Positions 54,641 to 63,384 of a stretch of 64,000 nt of DNA are shown here, piece after piece. The notes under the pieces were generated by a model. The model made no database searches, was not told the origin of the DNA, and saw nothing but the letters and a program-made list of their open reading frames with translations. The position numbers were made by a program, and so were the translations under genes. The DNA is from Phenylobacterium sp. RIFCSPHIGHO2_01_FULL_69_31 (GTDB lineage Bacteria > Pseudomonadota > Alphaproteobacteria > Caulobacterales > Caulobacteraceae). Every line of letters starts with the position of its first letter. Positions within the stretch are counted from its first letter, which is position 1. Location of the stretch: the NCBI RefSeq assembly GCF_001824475.1, contig NZ_MHXN01000014.1, forward strand, positions 62,001 through 126,000. Direction: 5' to 3'.

Positions 54641-55774
54641 ATGAACCGACGCCAGCTCATGGCCGCCGCCACGGCCGCCGCCCTGCCCATTCCCGCACTC
54701 GCCGCAGGCCGCACCCGATGGAAGGTGCGCGCCTCGGAGGGGTTCGACGCCCTCTGCTTCCTGGGTCCCTTGTCGGGCAAACCGCTCTACACGCGCTACT
54801 ACGAGGCCGAGCTGGCGGCGTTCCGGCCGGCCTTCCCCTCGTCCGCCCAGGCGGCGCTGGACCGCTTGCAGGCCGCGGCCGATGCGAAGGGCTCACTGCT
54901 TGCTCCCGGTCTCTGCACCCTACTGTCGGGCGCTTCGGATGCCACACTGGACGACGTGTCCTTGGCGGTGCGCGAGGCTGAGGCCCGGGTGCGGCCGGCA
55001 TATGCGGCGAGCCCGTATTGGGATCAGGAGAGCTGGGAAGGGTTCCTCGCCTCCCGCGCGGACCTGCTGGCCGTCCTCGCCGGCCTGAAGACGGCGGGGT
55101 TCCCGGCGTTCCGCCAGACGTTCCTGCGGGCGAAGCTGGAGCCTCGGGTCGCGGCGCTGTCGGCGCGGCTGGCGGCCCTCGACGTGATCGCCGAGCAGGA
55201 GCGGCTGATCGGCCGCGCGCTGGAGCCGGAGATCGAGGTCATCCTGCTGTGGTTCTCCAAGCCACACGGCACGCGGATCCAGGGCCAGCGGTTCCTGAGC
55301 CACGTGGACTATCCGGACGACCTGACGATCCGCATCGCCGCCCACGAGATCCTGCATCCGCCGTTCGCCATGGAGGGGCCGACCGCCAAGGCCGCCATCG
55401 CCGCGCTGGAGGCCGATCCGTTGATGGTCCGCATCCTGAAGGAGCACGACCCCGCGTTCGGCTACAACTCGATGGAAGGCATCCTCAACGAGGACACCGT
55501 TCAGGCCCTGGACCAGATCGTCTCCGACCGCCTGGGCGTCGCCCGGCCGCCCGCGGAGCGCTGGGCGAAGGCCGACGAGGGCATGCACGTCCTGGCCGCG
55601 GGCCTCTACGGCCTGCTGAAGGCCGACGGCTACGATCGCACCGGCGGGCGCATCGAGACCTGGATGGCGGGGGCGGTGAAGGCCGGCCGGCTCGCGCCCG
55701 CATCGCTGCATCCGGCCGCGGCCGGCGTCCTGGGCGTGCCGGCCGATCAGCTGTGGCCGCGGCCTAAGACCTAG
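54641..55774 (+). CDS. exported zincin-like protein (HExxH), unknown function
   Basis: A 377-residue protein with an N-terminal signal bearing paired arginines (MNRRQLMAAATAAALPIPAL). The candidate zinc motif is HEILH at residues 235-239 in RIAAHEILHPPF, and a possible third ligand is the glutamate in EGILNEDTVQALDQ some 50 residues later, the spacing of gluzincins. The remainder is helical. I know no named family with confidence. It is probably a periplasmic metallopeptidase-like protein. It converges with yggS, overlapping by 11 bases. Confidence 0.78.
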   Translation: MNRRQLMAAATAAALPIPALAAGRTRWKVRASEGFDALCFLGPLSGKPLYTRYYEAELAAFRPAFPSSAQAALDRLQAAADAKGSLLAPGLCTLLSGASDATLDDVSLAVREAEARVRPAYAASPYWDQESWEGFLASRADLLAVLAGLKTAGFPAFRQTFLRAKLEPRVAALSARLAALDVIAEQERLIGRALEPEIEVILLWFSKPHGTRIQGQRFLSHVDYPDDLTIRIAAHEILHPPFAMEGPTAKAAIAALEADPLMVRILKEHDPAFGYNSMEGILNEDTVQALDQIVSDRLGVARPPAERWAKADEGMHVLAAGLYGLLKADGYDRTGGRIETWMAGAVKAGRLAPASLHPAAAGVLGVPADQLWPRPKT

Positions 55775-56426
55775 CCCCGAACACCGCGGAGCCGACCCGC
55801 ACGCTGGTGGCGCCGAACCGGATGGCGGTCTCGAAGTCGCCGCTCATGCCCATGGACAGCTTCGAGAGCCCGTTGCGGGCGGCGATCTTCGCGAGCAGGG
55901 CGAAGTGCGGCCCCGGCGGCTCGTCGGCGGGCGGAATGCACATCAGCCCCTCCGGCTGCAGGCCGTAGGTCTGGCGGCAGAGGGCGATGAAGGCGTCGGC
56001 GTCGGGGGGCAGGATCCCGGCCTTCTGCGGCTCCTCGCCGGTGTTCACCTGGACGTAGAGGCGGGGCGCCCGGCCCTGCTTCTGCGCCTCGTCCGCCAGC
56101 GACCGGGCCAGCTTTTCCCGATCGAGGCTCTCGATCACGTCGAAGAAGGCCACCGCCTCCTTCGCCTTGTTGGTCTGCAAGGGGCCGATCAGGTGAAGCG
56201 TCAGCCCTTCGGCCTTCCCGGCCCAGCGGGACATCGCCTCCTGCACCCGGTTCTCGCCGAACACCTTCTGGCCGGCGGCCAGCACGGGCTCGATGGCTTC
56301 CCAGGGCTGGGTCTTGGAGACGGCCACCAGGGTCACCTCGTTCGGATCGCGTCCGGCGGCTTGCGCGGCGCGGGCGATCCGGGCCACCACGTCGGCGTAG
56401 CCTTCGGCATTGGGAGCGGCGGACAT
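55764..56426 (-). CDS. yggS: YggS-family pyridoxal-phosphate homeostasis protein
   Basis: A 220-residue single-domain alanine-racemase-like barrel. The PLP lysine is K38 in VAVSKTQPWE, the signature HLIGPLQTNKAKEA follows, and the phosphate-binding SMGMSGDFETAI and GSAVFGAR segments close the protein. YggS (PLPBP) balances cellular PLP; it is not an efficient enzyme. ATG 56426 fits the family start. Its 5' end lies against, or overlaps, the divergent thiE-like gene. Confidence 0.95.
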   Translation of the reverse strand: MSAAPNAEGYADVVARIARAAQAAGRDPNEVTLVAVSKTQPWEAIEPVLAAGQKVFGENRVQEAMSRWAGKAEGLTLHLIGPLQTNKAKEAVAFFDVIESLDREKLARSLADEAQKQGRAPRLYVQVNTGEEPQKAGILPPDADAFIALCRQTYGLQPEGLMCIPPADEPPGPHFALLAKIAARNGLSKLSMGMSGDFETAIRFGATSVRVGSAVFGARS

Positions 56427-56442
56427 TTCCGGGTTCTGGACC

Positions 56443-57027
56443 TTGCAGCGTACGGCCCGGCTCTTACCGGCGCGGCGGCGGCTGCGGAAGGCCTTGCCCG
56501 CCCTGCTGTTCTTCACCGACCCGCGCCGGACGCCCGATCCGGAAGCGATCGCCGCGGGCCTTCCGCGCGGAAGCGCCATCGTCTACCGCCACTTCGGCGC
56601 CCCCGACGCCGAGGCGCAGGCCCGCCGGTTGCGCGACATCGCCCGTTCCCGGGGGCTCAAGCTGCTGATCGGTCTCGACATTCCACTCGCAATCCAGATC
56701 GGCGCGGACGGCGTCCACCTGCCGGAGCGCATCGCGCATCGCGCCGGGGCCGTGAAGCGCGCGCATCCGCAATGGCTGGTGACCTCGGCGGCGCATTCCC
56801 TGGCCGCCGCGCGAAGGGGAGAGGCCGATGCGGTGGTGATTTCGGTGGCGTTCCCGTCGAAGAGTGCGTCGGCGGGCGCGGCGCTGGGCCCGATCCGCCT
56901 GGCCGCCAGGGTCCGCGCCGCGGGGCGGCCGGCCTATGCGCTGGGGGGCATAAACAGCAAAACGGCCCGACGCCTCCTGGACACGGGCCTCATCGGACTG
57001 GCGGCCGTGGACGGCCTTAGAACTTGA
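56443..57027 (+). CDS. thiamine phosphate synthase (ThiE/TenI) family protein
   Basis: About 194 residues from TTG 56443 (205 if TTG 56410 is used). The TIM barrel shows LLFFTDPRRTPDPEAI at strand 1, the ThiE signature IGADGVHLPE, and VISVAFPSKSASAGAALGP, the counterpart of the S-x-S-H/T-K segment. The terminal LGGINSKTARRLLDTGLIGLAAVDGLR fits ThiE/TenI. The histidine of the usual pyrimidine-binding loop is altered, so a TenI-like or diverged role is possible. The start is uncertain because the TTG codons abut or overlap the start of yggS on the other strand. Confidence 0.82.
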   Translation: MQRTARLLPARRRLRKALPALLFFTDPRRTPDPEAIAAGLPRGSAIVYRHFGAPDAEAQARRLRDIARSRGLKLLIGLDIPLAIQIGADGVHLPERIAHRAGAVKRAHPQWLVTSAAHSLAAARRGEADAVVISVAFPSKSASAGAALGPIRLAARVRAAGRPAYALGGINSKTARRLLDTGLIGLAAVDGLRT

Positions 57028-57403
57028 AGGTGGACTCGAGCCGGACCTTCGGCTGGTCGGCGGGCCGGGCCTGGTTCCGCTGCGGCGTCAGGTCCTGGTC
57101 GCCGAGAGCCACCGAGCCGCCGACGCGAACGGAGGGCGTGATCCGGAAGTAGGCCCCGGCGGAGACGTCGTTCGGCGTGGCCGGGCGGCCGTCGGGCTGC
57201 TGGATGCCGAGCATCAGGCCGAAGCGACCCTTCGAGGCGTCGAACCGCATATTGCGGCCGGCGTTCGGCGCGACCGTGATCGGCTCGGACTTGACGGTGA
57301 AGTCCATGGGCTTAGGGGACTTGTCCGCCGCGTACGCACCGCCGGCCGCCGCGCTGATCAGCGCGGACGCGGCGAGGACGACGCTGATGCGGCGTGTGGA
57401 CAT
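57017..57403 (-). CDS. NtrZ-family periplasmic regulatory protein
   Basis: A 128-residue exported protein with signal peptide (to about residue 25, ending AYA), then KPMDFTVKSEPITVAPNAGR, GRFGLMLGIQQPDGR, GAYFRITPSVRVGGSVALG and a C-terminal VRLESTFKF strand. The pattern resembles NtrZ of Caulobacter, a small periplasmic protein that restrains the NtrY sensor kinase; this is from memory of the family. NtrY/NtrX are not in the window. It converges with the thiE-like gene, overlapping by 11 bases. Confidence 0.75.
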   Translation of the reverse strand: MSTRRISVVLAASALISAAAGGAYAADKSPKPMDFTVKSEPITVAPNAGRNMRFDASKGRFGLMLGIQQPDGRPATPNDVSAGAYFRITPSVRVGGSVALGDQDLTPQRNQARPADQPKVRLESTFKF

Positions 57404-57673
57404 CGAACTCTATATAGCCCCAACGGTCACCATTCGCGACCTGCCCCCTGAGGAATACAGCACCGCGATTGCCGCCGAATTAAGGGCGGCGACATTTGCG
57501 GGTCAACGGGACTCCCCTCTCGCGGGCTCCGTTAACGATAAGATGGTTCGGTTGTGTGGCGCCCGGGGCACGCGATTCCTGTTTGGCGCCTCACAACGCA
57601 TTGTTATAGAGGCAGCCGGCGCGGGGCGGCGCCGTGGCGCTTGCGCTGCGGAAATCTATGGAGACGGATACAT
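57404..57673. other. 270-bp divergent region between ntrZ-type gene and DUF3576 gene
   Basis: The region holds the upstream signals of both genes. TTGTTATAGAGG near 57601-57612 could supply a -10 (TTATAG) for the DUF3576 gene, and GGAGACG sits seven bases before its ATG. A CCGTTAACG palindrome-like TTAA occurs near 57533, but no second CtrA half-site follows. No small gene or RNA is evident. Confidence 0.4.
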
Positions 57674-58150
57674 ATGCCGTTTGTGCGCGGTAACCGGATG
57701 CGTGGCTTGATGATCGCGGCCACGGCGCTGAGCGTCGTGGCGGTGGGGGCCTGCGGGAGCATCCCCAACCCGCTGGGCGGCGGAAAATCAGCCAAGGTCC
57801 GCTCGTCGGGCGACAACGCCGCGGCGATCGGCGTCAACGGCTACCTGTGGCGCGCGACGCTCGACACGCTGTCGTTCATGCCCCTGGCCTCGGCCGACCC
57901 TTACGGCGGCGTGATCGTGACCGACTGGTACACAAACCCTGAGAAGCCGGACGAGCGCTTCAAGTGCACGGTCTACATCCTGGACTCGCGCCTGCGCGCC
58001 GACGGCCTGAACGTGGCGGTCTTCAAGCAGCTGCGCGACGCCAGCGGCAATTGGGTGGACCAGCCGACGGCCGGCCAGACCGAGACGGACATCGAGAATT
58101 CGATCCTGACCCGGGCCCGCCAGCTTCGACTTTCGAACATCCGGGGCTGA
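57674..58150 (+). CDS. DUF3576 lipoprotein
   Basis: A 158-residue probable lipoprotein. After a basic N terminus and a hydrophobic stretch (MIAATALSVVAVGAC), the lipid cysteine is C27. The DUF3576 domain follows with NAAAIGVNGYLWRATLDTLS, then DPYGGVIVTDWYTNPEKP and RFKCTVYILDSRLRADGL. The family is conserved in alphaproteobacteria, usually just upstream of leuS, as here; its function is unknown. ATG 57674 has GGAGACG seven bases before it. Confidence 0.92.
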   Translation: MPFVRGNRMRGLMIAATALSVVAVGACGSIPNPLGGGKSAKVRSSGDNAAAIGVNGYLWRATLDTLSFMPLASADPYGGVIVTDWYTNPEKPDERFKCTVYILDSRLRADGLNVAVFKQLRDASGNWVDQPTAGQTETDIENSILTRARQLRLSNIRG

Positions 58151-58157
58151 AGCTCCC

Positions 58158-58266
58158 ATTGCTCCCCCTTCCACCCCCTTTGGGGGTGGAGCCTTTGGCC
58201 GGGGGTCGGACCGGAAAGCGGTCCGGGAGGGAGCTGTCGGCGGAGGCCGACTGAGGGGGCTTCCGC
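58158..58266. repeat. palindromic repeat element (copy E1)
   Basis: An enlarged version of the dispersed unit lies between DUF3576 and leuS. It holds CTCCCCCTTCCACCCCCTTT with the complementary GGGGGTGGAG, a second stem CGGACCG-GAAAG-CGGTCCG, then GAGCTGTCGGCGGAGGCCGA followed by CTGAGGGGGCTTCC, the same closing block as copy C. Confidence 0.65.
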
Positions 58267-58320
58267 CGTAGCCTGGCGGCCGGGGATGAAACCCGCTCCG
58301 GCTCAAGGCTTCGCCTCGAC

Positions 58321-58362
58321 CCACCTCCCCCACACCGCGCGCAGTGCGCGCTGGGGGAGGAA
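58321..58362. repeat. palindromic repeat element (copy E2)
   Basis: The unit reads CCACCTCCCCCACACCGCGC, then GCAGTGCGCGCTGGGGGAGG. CCTCCCCC pairs with GGGGGAGG around a GCGCGC-rich loop. It is oriented opposite to the end of copy E1, giving another head-to-head pair, and lies 40 bp before the leuS start. Confidence 0.6.
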
Positions 58363-58401
58363 CGGTTGACCGGAACTCCAACTCCAGTCCAAAGGCCCGT
58401 C

Positions 58402-60963
58402 ATGGCCCGCTACAATCCGAAAGAGACCGAGCCGAAGTGGCGCAAGGCGTGGACCGACGCCGACAGCTTCCGCGCGGTCGCCGACCCGTCGAAGCCCAAA
58501 TACTATGTGCTGGAGATGTTCCCATACCCGTCGGGACGCCTGCACATGGGCCATGTGCGCAACTATTCGATGGGCGACGTCATCGCCCGCTTCAAGCGCG
58601 CCCGGGGCTTCTCGGTTCTGCACCCGATGGGGTGGGACGCCTTCGGCCTGCCCGCCGAGAACGCCGCCATGGAGCGGGGGGTCGATCCCAAGGGCTGGAC
58701 CTACGACAATATCGCCCGGATGCGGGCCGAGCTGAAGGAGCTGGGCCTGTCGATCGACTGGTCCCGCGAGTTCGCCACCTGCGACGTGGAATACTACGGC
58801 AAGCAGCAGGCCTGGTTCCTGGACCTGTTCGCCCGGGGCCTGGTCTATCGCAAGGAGAGCCTGGTCAACTGGGACCCGGTGGACCAGACCGTGCTGGCCA
58901 ACGAACAGGTGGTGGACGGCCGTGGCTGGCGCTCGGGCGCCGTCGTGGAGAAGCGCAAGCTGAACCAGTGGTCCATGCGGATCACCGACTATGCCGACCA
59001 GCTGACCGACGACCTGCAGGCCCTGGACCGCTGGCCCGAGAAGGTCCGGGTGATGCAGGAGAACTGGATCGGCCGGTCCAAGGGCCTGCGGTTCAAGTTC
59101 CACTTCGCCGGCGAGGACCGGCCGGAGGGGCTGGAGGTCTACACCACCCGTCCGGACACCCTGTTCGGGGCGAGCTTTGTCGGCATCGCCGCCGACCACC
59201 CGCTGGCGGCGGAGGTGGCGGCGCGCGACCCGAAGGCGGCGGCCTATATCGAGGAATGCCGCAAGGGCGCGGCCACCGAGGCCGAGATCGAGACCGCCGA
59301 GAAGACCGGCTACGACACCGGCCTGCGCGTGAAGCACCCGTTCGACCCGAACTGGGAGCTGCCGGTCTGGATCGCGAACTTCATCCTGATGGACTACGGC
59401 ACGGGCGCGATCTTCGCCTGCCCGGCCCACGACCAGCGCGACCTGGATTTCGCCCGCAAGTACGGCCAGCCCGTGCGGCCCGTGGTGCTGCCGCCCGGTG
59501 AGGACCCGGCCACGTTCGAGATCGGGACCGAGGCCTATACGGGCCCCGGAACCATCTACAATTCCGGCTTCCTGGACGGGATGGACATCGAGGCCGCCAA
59601 GGCCGCCGCCATCGCCCGGATCGAGGGCCAGGGCGACGGCGAGGGCGCGACGGTGTTCCGCCTGCGCGACTGGGGCGTCTCGCGCCAGCGGGCCTGGGGT
59701 TGCCCGATCCCGGTGGTCCACTGTGAGAAAGACGGGGTGGTCCCCGTGCCTAAGGACCAGCTGCCGGTCACCCACCCCGCCGACATCGAGTTCGGCAAGT
59801 CGGGCAACGCCCTGGAGCGGCACCCGACGTGGAAGCACGCCACCTGTCCCAAGTGCGGCGGGCCGGCCACGCGCGAGACCGATACGCTGGACACCTTCGT
59901 GGACAGCTCCTGGTACTTCGCGCGCTTCGCCAACCCCGAGGCGGCCGAGCCGATCGACAAGGCGGCGGCGGACTATTGGCTGCCGGTGGACCAGTACATC
60001 GGCGGCATCGAGCACGCCGTGCTGCACCTCTTGTACGCCCGCTTCATCACCAAGGCCCTGGCCGACGACGGCCAGTTGTCGGTGCGCGAGCCGTTCGCGG
60101 GCCTGTTCACCCAAGGCATGGTCACCCACGAGACCTATCGCCGGCAGAGCGGGGATTGGGTCGAGCCCAAGGACGTGGAGCTGCTGACCGAGGGCAATAC
60201 CCGTCGCGCCGTCATGGTCGGCAGCGGGGAGCCGCTGGTGATCGGCGACATCGAGAAGATGTCGAAGTCCAAGAAGAACACGGTCGCCCCCGAGGAGATC
60301 TTCGAGGTCTATGGCGTCGACGCCGCGCGCCTGTTCGTGCTGAGCGACAGCCCGGCCGAGCGCGACGTGCAGTGGACAAGTGGCGGGGTCCAGGGCTCGT
60401 GGCGGTTCGTGAACCGCGTCTGGGACGAATTCGACAGCCAGCCGCAGGACGTCACGACGGCCGAGCCGGACGACGAGCTGCGCCGCGCCACTCACAAGCT
60501 GACGAAGCAGGTGACCGAGGCGATCGACACCTTCCGCTTCAACTCGGGCATCGCGCGGCTGTACGAATTCCTGAACCTGCTGAAGGCCAATCCGGCCAAG
60601 GGCGCGACGCCGGCCGTGCTGGCGGCGCGCCAGGAGGCCCTGTCCGCCTTCGCCCGGCTGATCGCCCCCTTCACGCCGCACCTGGCCGAGGAATGCTGGG
60701 CCCGGATCGGCGGCCCGGGTTTGGTGGTCGAGGCCCCCTGGCCCACCTTCGACCCGGCCCTGACCGAGGATGCGGTGAAGGTGTTGCCCGTGCAGGTGAA
60801 CGGCAAGCGCCGGGGCGAGATCACCGCCCCCGCGGGCGCCGAGCAGGCCGAGGTCGAGAAGATCCTGATGGCCGATCCGGAGATCGCCCAGCGCCTGGAG
60901 GGCCTGACGATCCGCAAGATCATTGTGGTCAAGGACCGGATCGTGAATATCGTGGCCGCATGA
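58402..60963 (+). CDS. leuS: leucyl-tRNA synthetase
   Basis: An 853-residue class I synthetase. The HIGH-type motif is HMGH at residues 48-51 ([16 protein letters not shown]), the editing CP1 domain includes [14 protein letters not shown], and KMSKS is at 619-623. The anticodon-binding helical domain and C-terminal extension ending [11 protein letters not shown] complete it. ATG 58402 is chosen; an in-frame start at 58366 would add 12 residues. Its stop overlaps the lptE start. Confidence 0.99.
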   Translation: MARYNPKETEPKWRKAWTDADSFRAVADPSKPKYYVLEMFPYPSGRLHMGHVRNYSMGDVIARFKRARGFSVLHPMGWDAFGLPAENAAMERGVDPKGWTYDNIARMRAELKELGLSIDWSREFATCDVEYYGKQQAWFLDLFARGLVYRKESLVNWDPVDQTVLANEQVVDGRGWRSGAVVEKRKLNQWSMRITDYADQLTDDLQALDRWPEKVRVMQENWIGRSKGLRFKFHFAGEDRPEGLEVYTTRPDTLFGASFVGIAADHPLAAEVAARDPKAAAYIEECRKGAATEAEIETAEKTGYDTGLRVKHPFDPNWELPVWIANFILMDYGTGAIFACPAHDQRDLDFARKYGQPVRPVVLPPGEDPATFEIGTEAYTGPGTIYNSGFLDGMDIEAAKAAAIARIEGQGDGEGATVFRLRDWGVSRQRAWGCPIPVVHCEKDGVVPVPKDQLPVTHPADIEFGKSGNALERHPTWKHATCPKCGGPATRETDTLDTFVDSSWYFARFANPEAAEPIDKAAADYWLPVDQYIGGIEHAVLHLLYARFITKALADDGQLSVREPFAGLFTQGMVTHETYRRQSGDWVEPKDVELLTEGNTRRAVMVGSGEPLVIGDIEKMSKSKKNTVAPEEIFEVYGVDAARLFVLSDSPAERDVQWTSGGVQGSWRFVNRVWDEFDSQPQDVTTAEPDDELRRATHKLTKQVTEAIDTFRFNSGIARLYEFLNLLKANPAKGATPAVLAARQEALSAFARLIAPFTPHLAEECWARIGGPGLVVEAPWPTFDPALTEDAVKVLPVQVNGKRRGEITAPAGAEQAEVEKILMADPEIAQRLEGLTIRKIIVVKDRIVNIVAA

Positions 60964-61466
60964 GCAGGTTCCTCGCCCTCGCCCTGGTTTCGGCCCTCGC
61001 GCTCGGCGGCTGCGCCGGCTTCCAGCCGCTGTACGCCCAGCCCGAGGTGGTGAAGAATCTGGCCTCGATCCAGGTTCTGGCCCCGTCCGGCCGGACCGGC
61101 TACCTGATCCGCCAGCACCTGGACGACGCCTTCGCCAAGGACCATTCGGCGGCCCCTGCCTACACCATGGACCTCAGCCTGGGCGAGGCGCGGTATCCGC
61201 GCGGGGTGCGGATCGACAATGTGGCCACGCGCTACGAATACGTGCTGACCGCCGCCTACGCCCTGCGCGACGCCAAGTCCCGCGCGGTGGCCAAGCAGGG
61301 CCAGGTGCGGGTCGAGCTCACCTACGACAGCGCCGACCAGCCCTACGCCTCGATCTCGGCCCAGCAGGACGCCCAGGACCGGGCGGCCGAGGAAGCGGCC
61401 CGGCGCATCCAGCTCGAGCTGGCCGTCTGGCTGGCCAACGGGGCCAAGGTCGCCCGCGCCAACTAG
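60960..61466 (+). CDS. lptE: LPS-assembly lipoprotein LptE
   Basis: A 168-residue lipoprotein with lipobox LALGGC (C18) and the start GFQPLYA typical of alphaproteobacterial LptE. Strands such as [19 protein letters not shown] and the C-terminal helix [20 protein letters not shown] match the family. LptE plugs LptD in LPS export to the outer leaflet. ATG 60960 overlaps the leuS stop (ATGA), and holA follows immediately, an order conserved in proteobacteria. Confidence 0.92.
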   Translation: MSRFLALALVSALALGGCAGFQPLYAQPEVVKNLASIQVLAPSGRTGYLIRQHLDDAFAKDHSAAPAYTMDLSLGEARYPRGVRIDNVATRYEYVLTAAYALRDAKSRAVAKQGQVRVELTYDSADQPYASISAQQDAQDRAAEEAARRIQLELAVWLANGAKVARAN

Positions 61467-62519
61467 ATGATCCTCTCGAAGCGGCCGGACATCGAGCGCT
61501 TCCTCGGGAAACCCGATCCCGCCATCCGCGCCGCCCTGATCTATGGCCGCGACATGGGCGTGGTGCGCGACCGCGGCCACCAGTTGGCCGGCAAGCTGGT
61601 CCCCAATCCCGACGATCCCTTCGACGTCTCGCTGCTGACCGAACAGGACCTGGCCGACGACGGCGGGCGGCTGGAGGGCGAGCTCGCCGCCCAGTCGCTG
61701 ATGGGCGGCCGCCGGCTGGTCCGCCTGCGCCTTACCGCCGAGAAGCCGGCCGCCGACAAGCTGGCCGCCGAGGCGCTGGACCGCCACGCCAAGGGCGAGC
61801 TCAACCCCGACGCCTTCTTCCTGATCGAGGCCGGCAACCTCGGCCGCGAGTCCGCCTTGCGCAAGGCCGCCGAGAAGGCGAACGCGGCCGCCGCCATCCC
61901 CTGCTACGAGGACGAACCCGGCGACGTGGCGCGGCTGGTCCGCGAGCTGCTGGCCAAGGACCAGGTGGCGCTGAACGCCGACGCCCTGCAGCTGTTCGTG
62001 GGCCGCCTGCCCAAGGAGCGGGGCGTGGCGCGCCAGGAGATCGAGCGGTTGGCGCTGTACCTCGGCCCCGGCAGCGGGACCACGGCCACGCCGGCGGACC
62101 TGGAGCCCTTCCTGGGCGTGGAGCCGGAATCCTCGCTGTTCGACGCCGCGGCCGACGCCTTCGGCGGGCGCCTCGGCGAGGCGCAGGCGGGCCTGCGCCG
62201 GGCGGCGCAGGAGGGCGAGGCCGGCCCGGCCGCCGTCCGCGCGATCGGCATGCACCTCGGCAAGCTGCGCCGCGTGCTGACGCTCCACAAGAACGGTGCG
62301 GGCCTGCAGGAAGCAGCCAAGGCCTCGGGCGTGTTCTGGAAGCAGGAGCGGGAGTTCCTGCGCCAGGCGCGGTCCTGGTCGCTGGACGAACTGGATCGCA
62401 TCCAGCCGGAGGTGCTGGCGGCGGACAAGGCCTGCAAGACCGCCGGCTCCCCCGACCGCCTCATCGCCGAGCGCCTGGCCCTGACCATCGCCGGCCGCGC
62501 GCGGCGGCTGGGGCTCTAG
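61467..62519 (+). CDS. holA: DNA polymerase III subunit delta
   Basis: A 350-residue clamp-loader delta subunit. The N-terminal AAA+-like domain lacks a Walker A (as expected for delta) and begins ALIYGRDMGVVRDRGHQLA. A helical middle region with PKERGVARQEIERLALYLG follows, then the C-terminal collar domain (AVRAIGMHLGKLRRVLTLHK). It opens the beta clamp during replication. It starts directly after lptE and converges with parB, their stops overlapping. Confidence 0.95.
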   Translation: MILSKRPDIERFLGKPDPAIRAALIYGRDMGVVRDRGHQLAGKLVPNPDDPFDVSLLTEQDLADDGGRLEGELAAQSLMGGRRLVRLRLTAEKPAADKLAAEALDRHAKGELNPDAFFLIEAGNLGRESALRKAAEKANAAAAIPCYEDEPGDVARLVRELLAKDQVALNADALQLFVGRLPKERGVARQEIERLALYLGPGSGTTATPADLEPFLGVEPESSLFDAAADAFGGRLGEAQAGLRRAAQEGEAGPAAVRAIGMHLGKLRRVLTLHKNGAGLQEAAKASGVFWKQEREFLRQARSWSLDELDRIQPEVLAADKACKTAGSPDRLIAERLALTIAGRARRLGL

Positions 62520-63382
62520 CGGCGCATCAGGCGGCGGCAGATCTCGTCGAGCTGTTCGAGGCTGGCGTAGCGGATCTTCACCTCGCCCGCGCCGCCGCGG
62601 TCGGCGATGTCGACGCTCATGCCGAGAGCGTCCTCGAGGTCGACCTCCAGCGAGGCCGTGTCGGCGTCCTTGGCCTTGCGCGGGCCCGAGGCCTTCTTCG
62701 GCGCCTCGCCGCCGCCGCGGGTCAGGGCCTCGGCGTCGCGCACCGTCAGCCCGTGCTCCACGATCCGGTCGGCGAGCTGCTCGGCGTTGTCGGCGGTCAG
62801 AAGCGCCCGGGCGTGGCCGGCGGTCAGGCGCCCGGCCACCAGGTGGTCCTGGACGCCCTGGGGCAGCTGCATCAGCCGCAGGGTGTTGGCCACGTGGCTG
62901 CGCGACTTGCCCACCCGCTTTGCGGCCTCCTCCTGGGTGATCTGGAGCTGGCCCATCAGGGCGGAATAGGCCCGCGCCTCTTCCATCGGGTTCAGGTCGG
63001 CCCGCTGGATGTTCTCGATGATGGCGATCTCGAACGCCTCGACGTCGCCCAGCTCACGCACCAGGGCCGGGATGGCCGAGAGGCCCGCCCGCTGCGCCGC
63101 GCGCCAGCGGCGCTCGCCGGCGACGATCTCGAACTCGCCCGCGGTGCGCTTGGACGGCCGCACCAGGATCGGCTGCAGCACGCCCTTGTCGCGGATCGAG
63201 TCGGCCAGCTCGGCCAGCTCGGGCTCGGCGAAGGTCTGGCGGGGCTGTTCGGGGTTGCGGTGGATCAGCTCGATCGGGATCTCACGGACCCCGGCGGCCG
63301 GATCGGCGGCGTGCGCGATCTCCTCGGATTCGCCCAGCAACGCCGACAGGCCGCGGCCCAGTCCCCTGCGGTTCTCCGCCAT
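62516..63382 (-). CDS. parB: chromosome partitioning protein ParB
   Basis: A 288-residue ParB. An N-terminal ParA-contact region (RRGLGRGLSALLG) is followed by the CTP-binding boxes NPEQPRQTF and GERRWRA (89-95), then ENIQRADLNPMEEA. A helix-turn-helix (ITQEEAAKRVGKSRSHVANT) binds parS, and a C-terminal dimer domain follows. It acts as a CTP-dependent sliding clamp for origin segregation. No parS (GTTNCACGTGNAAC) is seen in this window. It lies two bases after parA on the same strand. Confidence 0.98.
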   Translation of the reverse strand: MAENRRGLGRGLSALLGESEEIAHAADPAAGVREIPIELIHRNPEQPRQTFAEPELAELADSIRDKGVLQPILVRPSKRTAGEFEIVAGERRWRAAQRAGLSAIPALVRELGDVEAFEIAIIENIQRADLNPMEEARAYSALMGQLQITQEEAAKRVGKSRSHVANTLRLMQLPQGVQDHLVAGRLTAGHARALLTADNAEQLADRIVEHGLTVRDAEALTRGGGEAPKKASGPRKAKDADTASLEVDLEDALGMSVDIADRGGAGEVKIRYASLEQLDEICRRLMRR

Positions 63383-63384
63383 CT

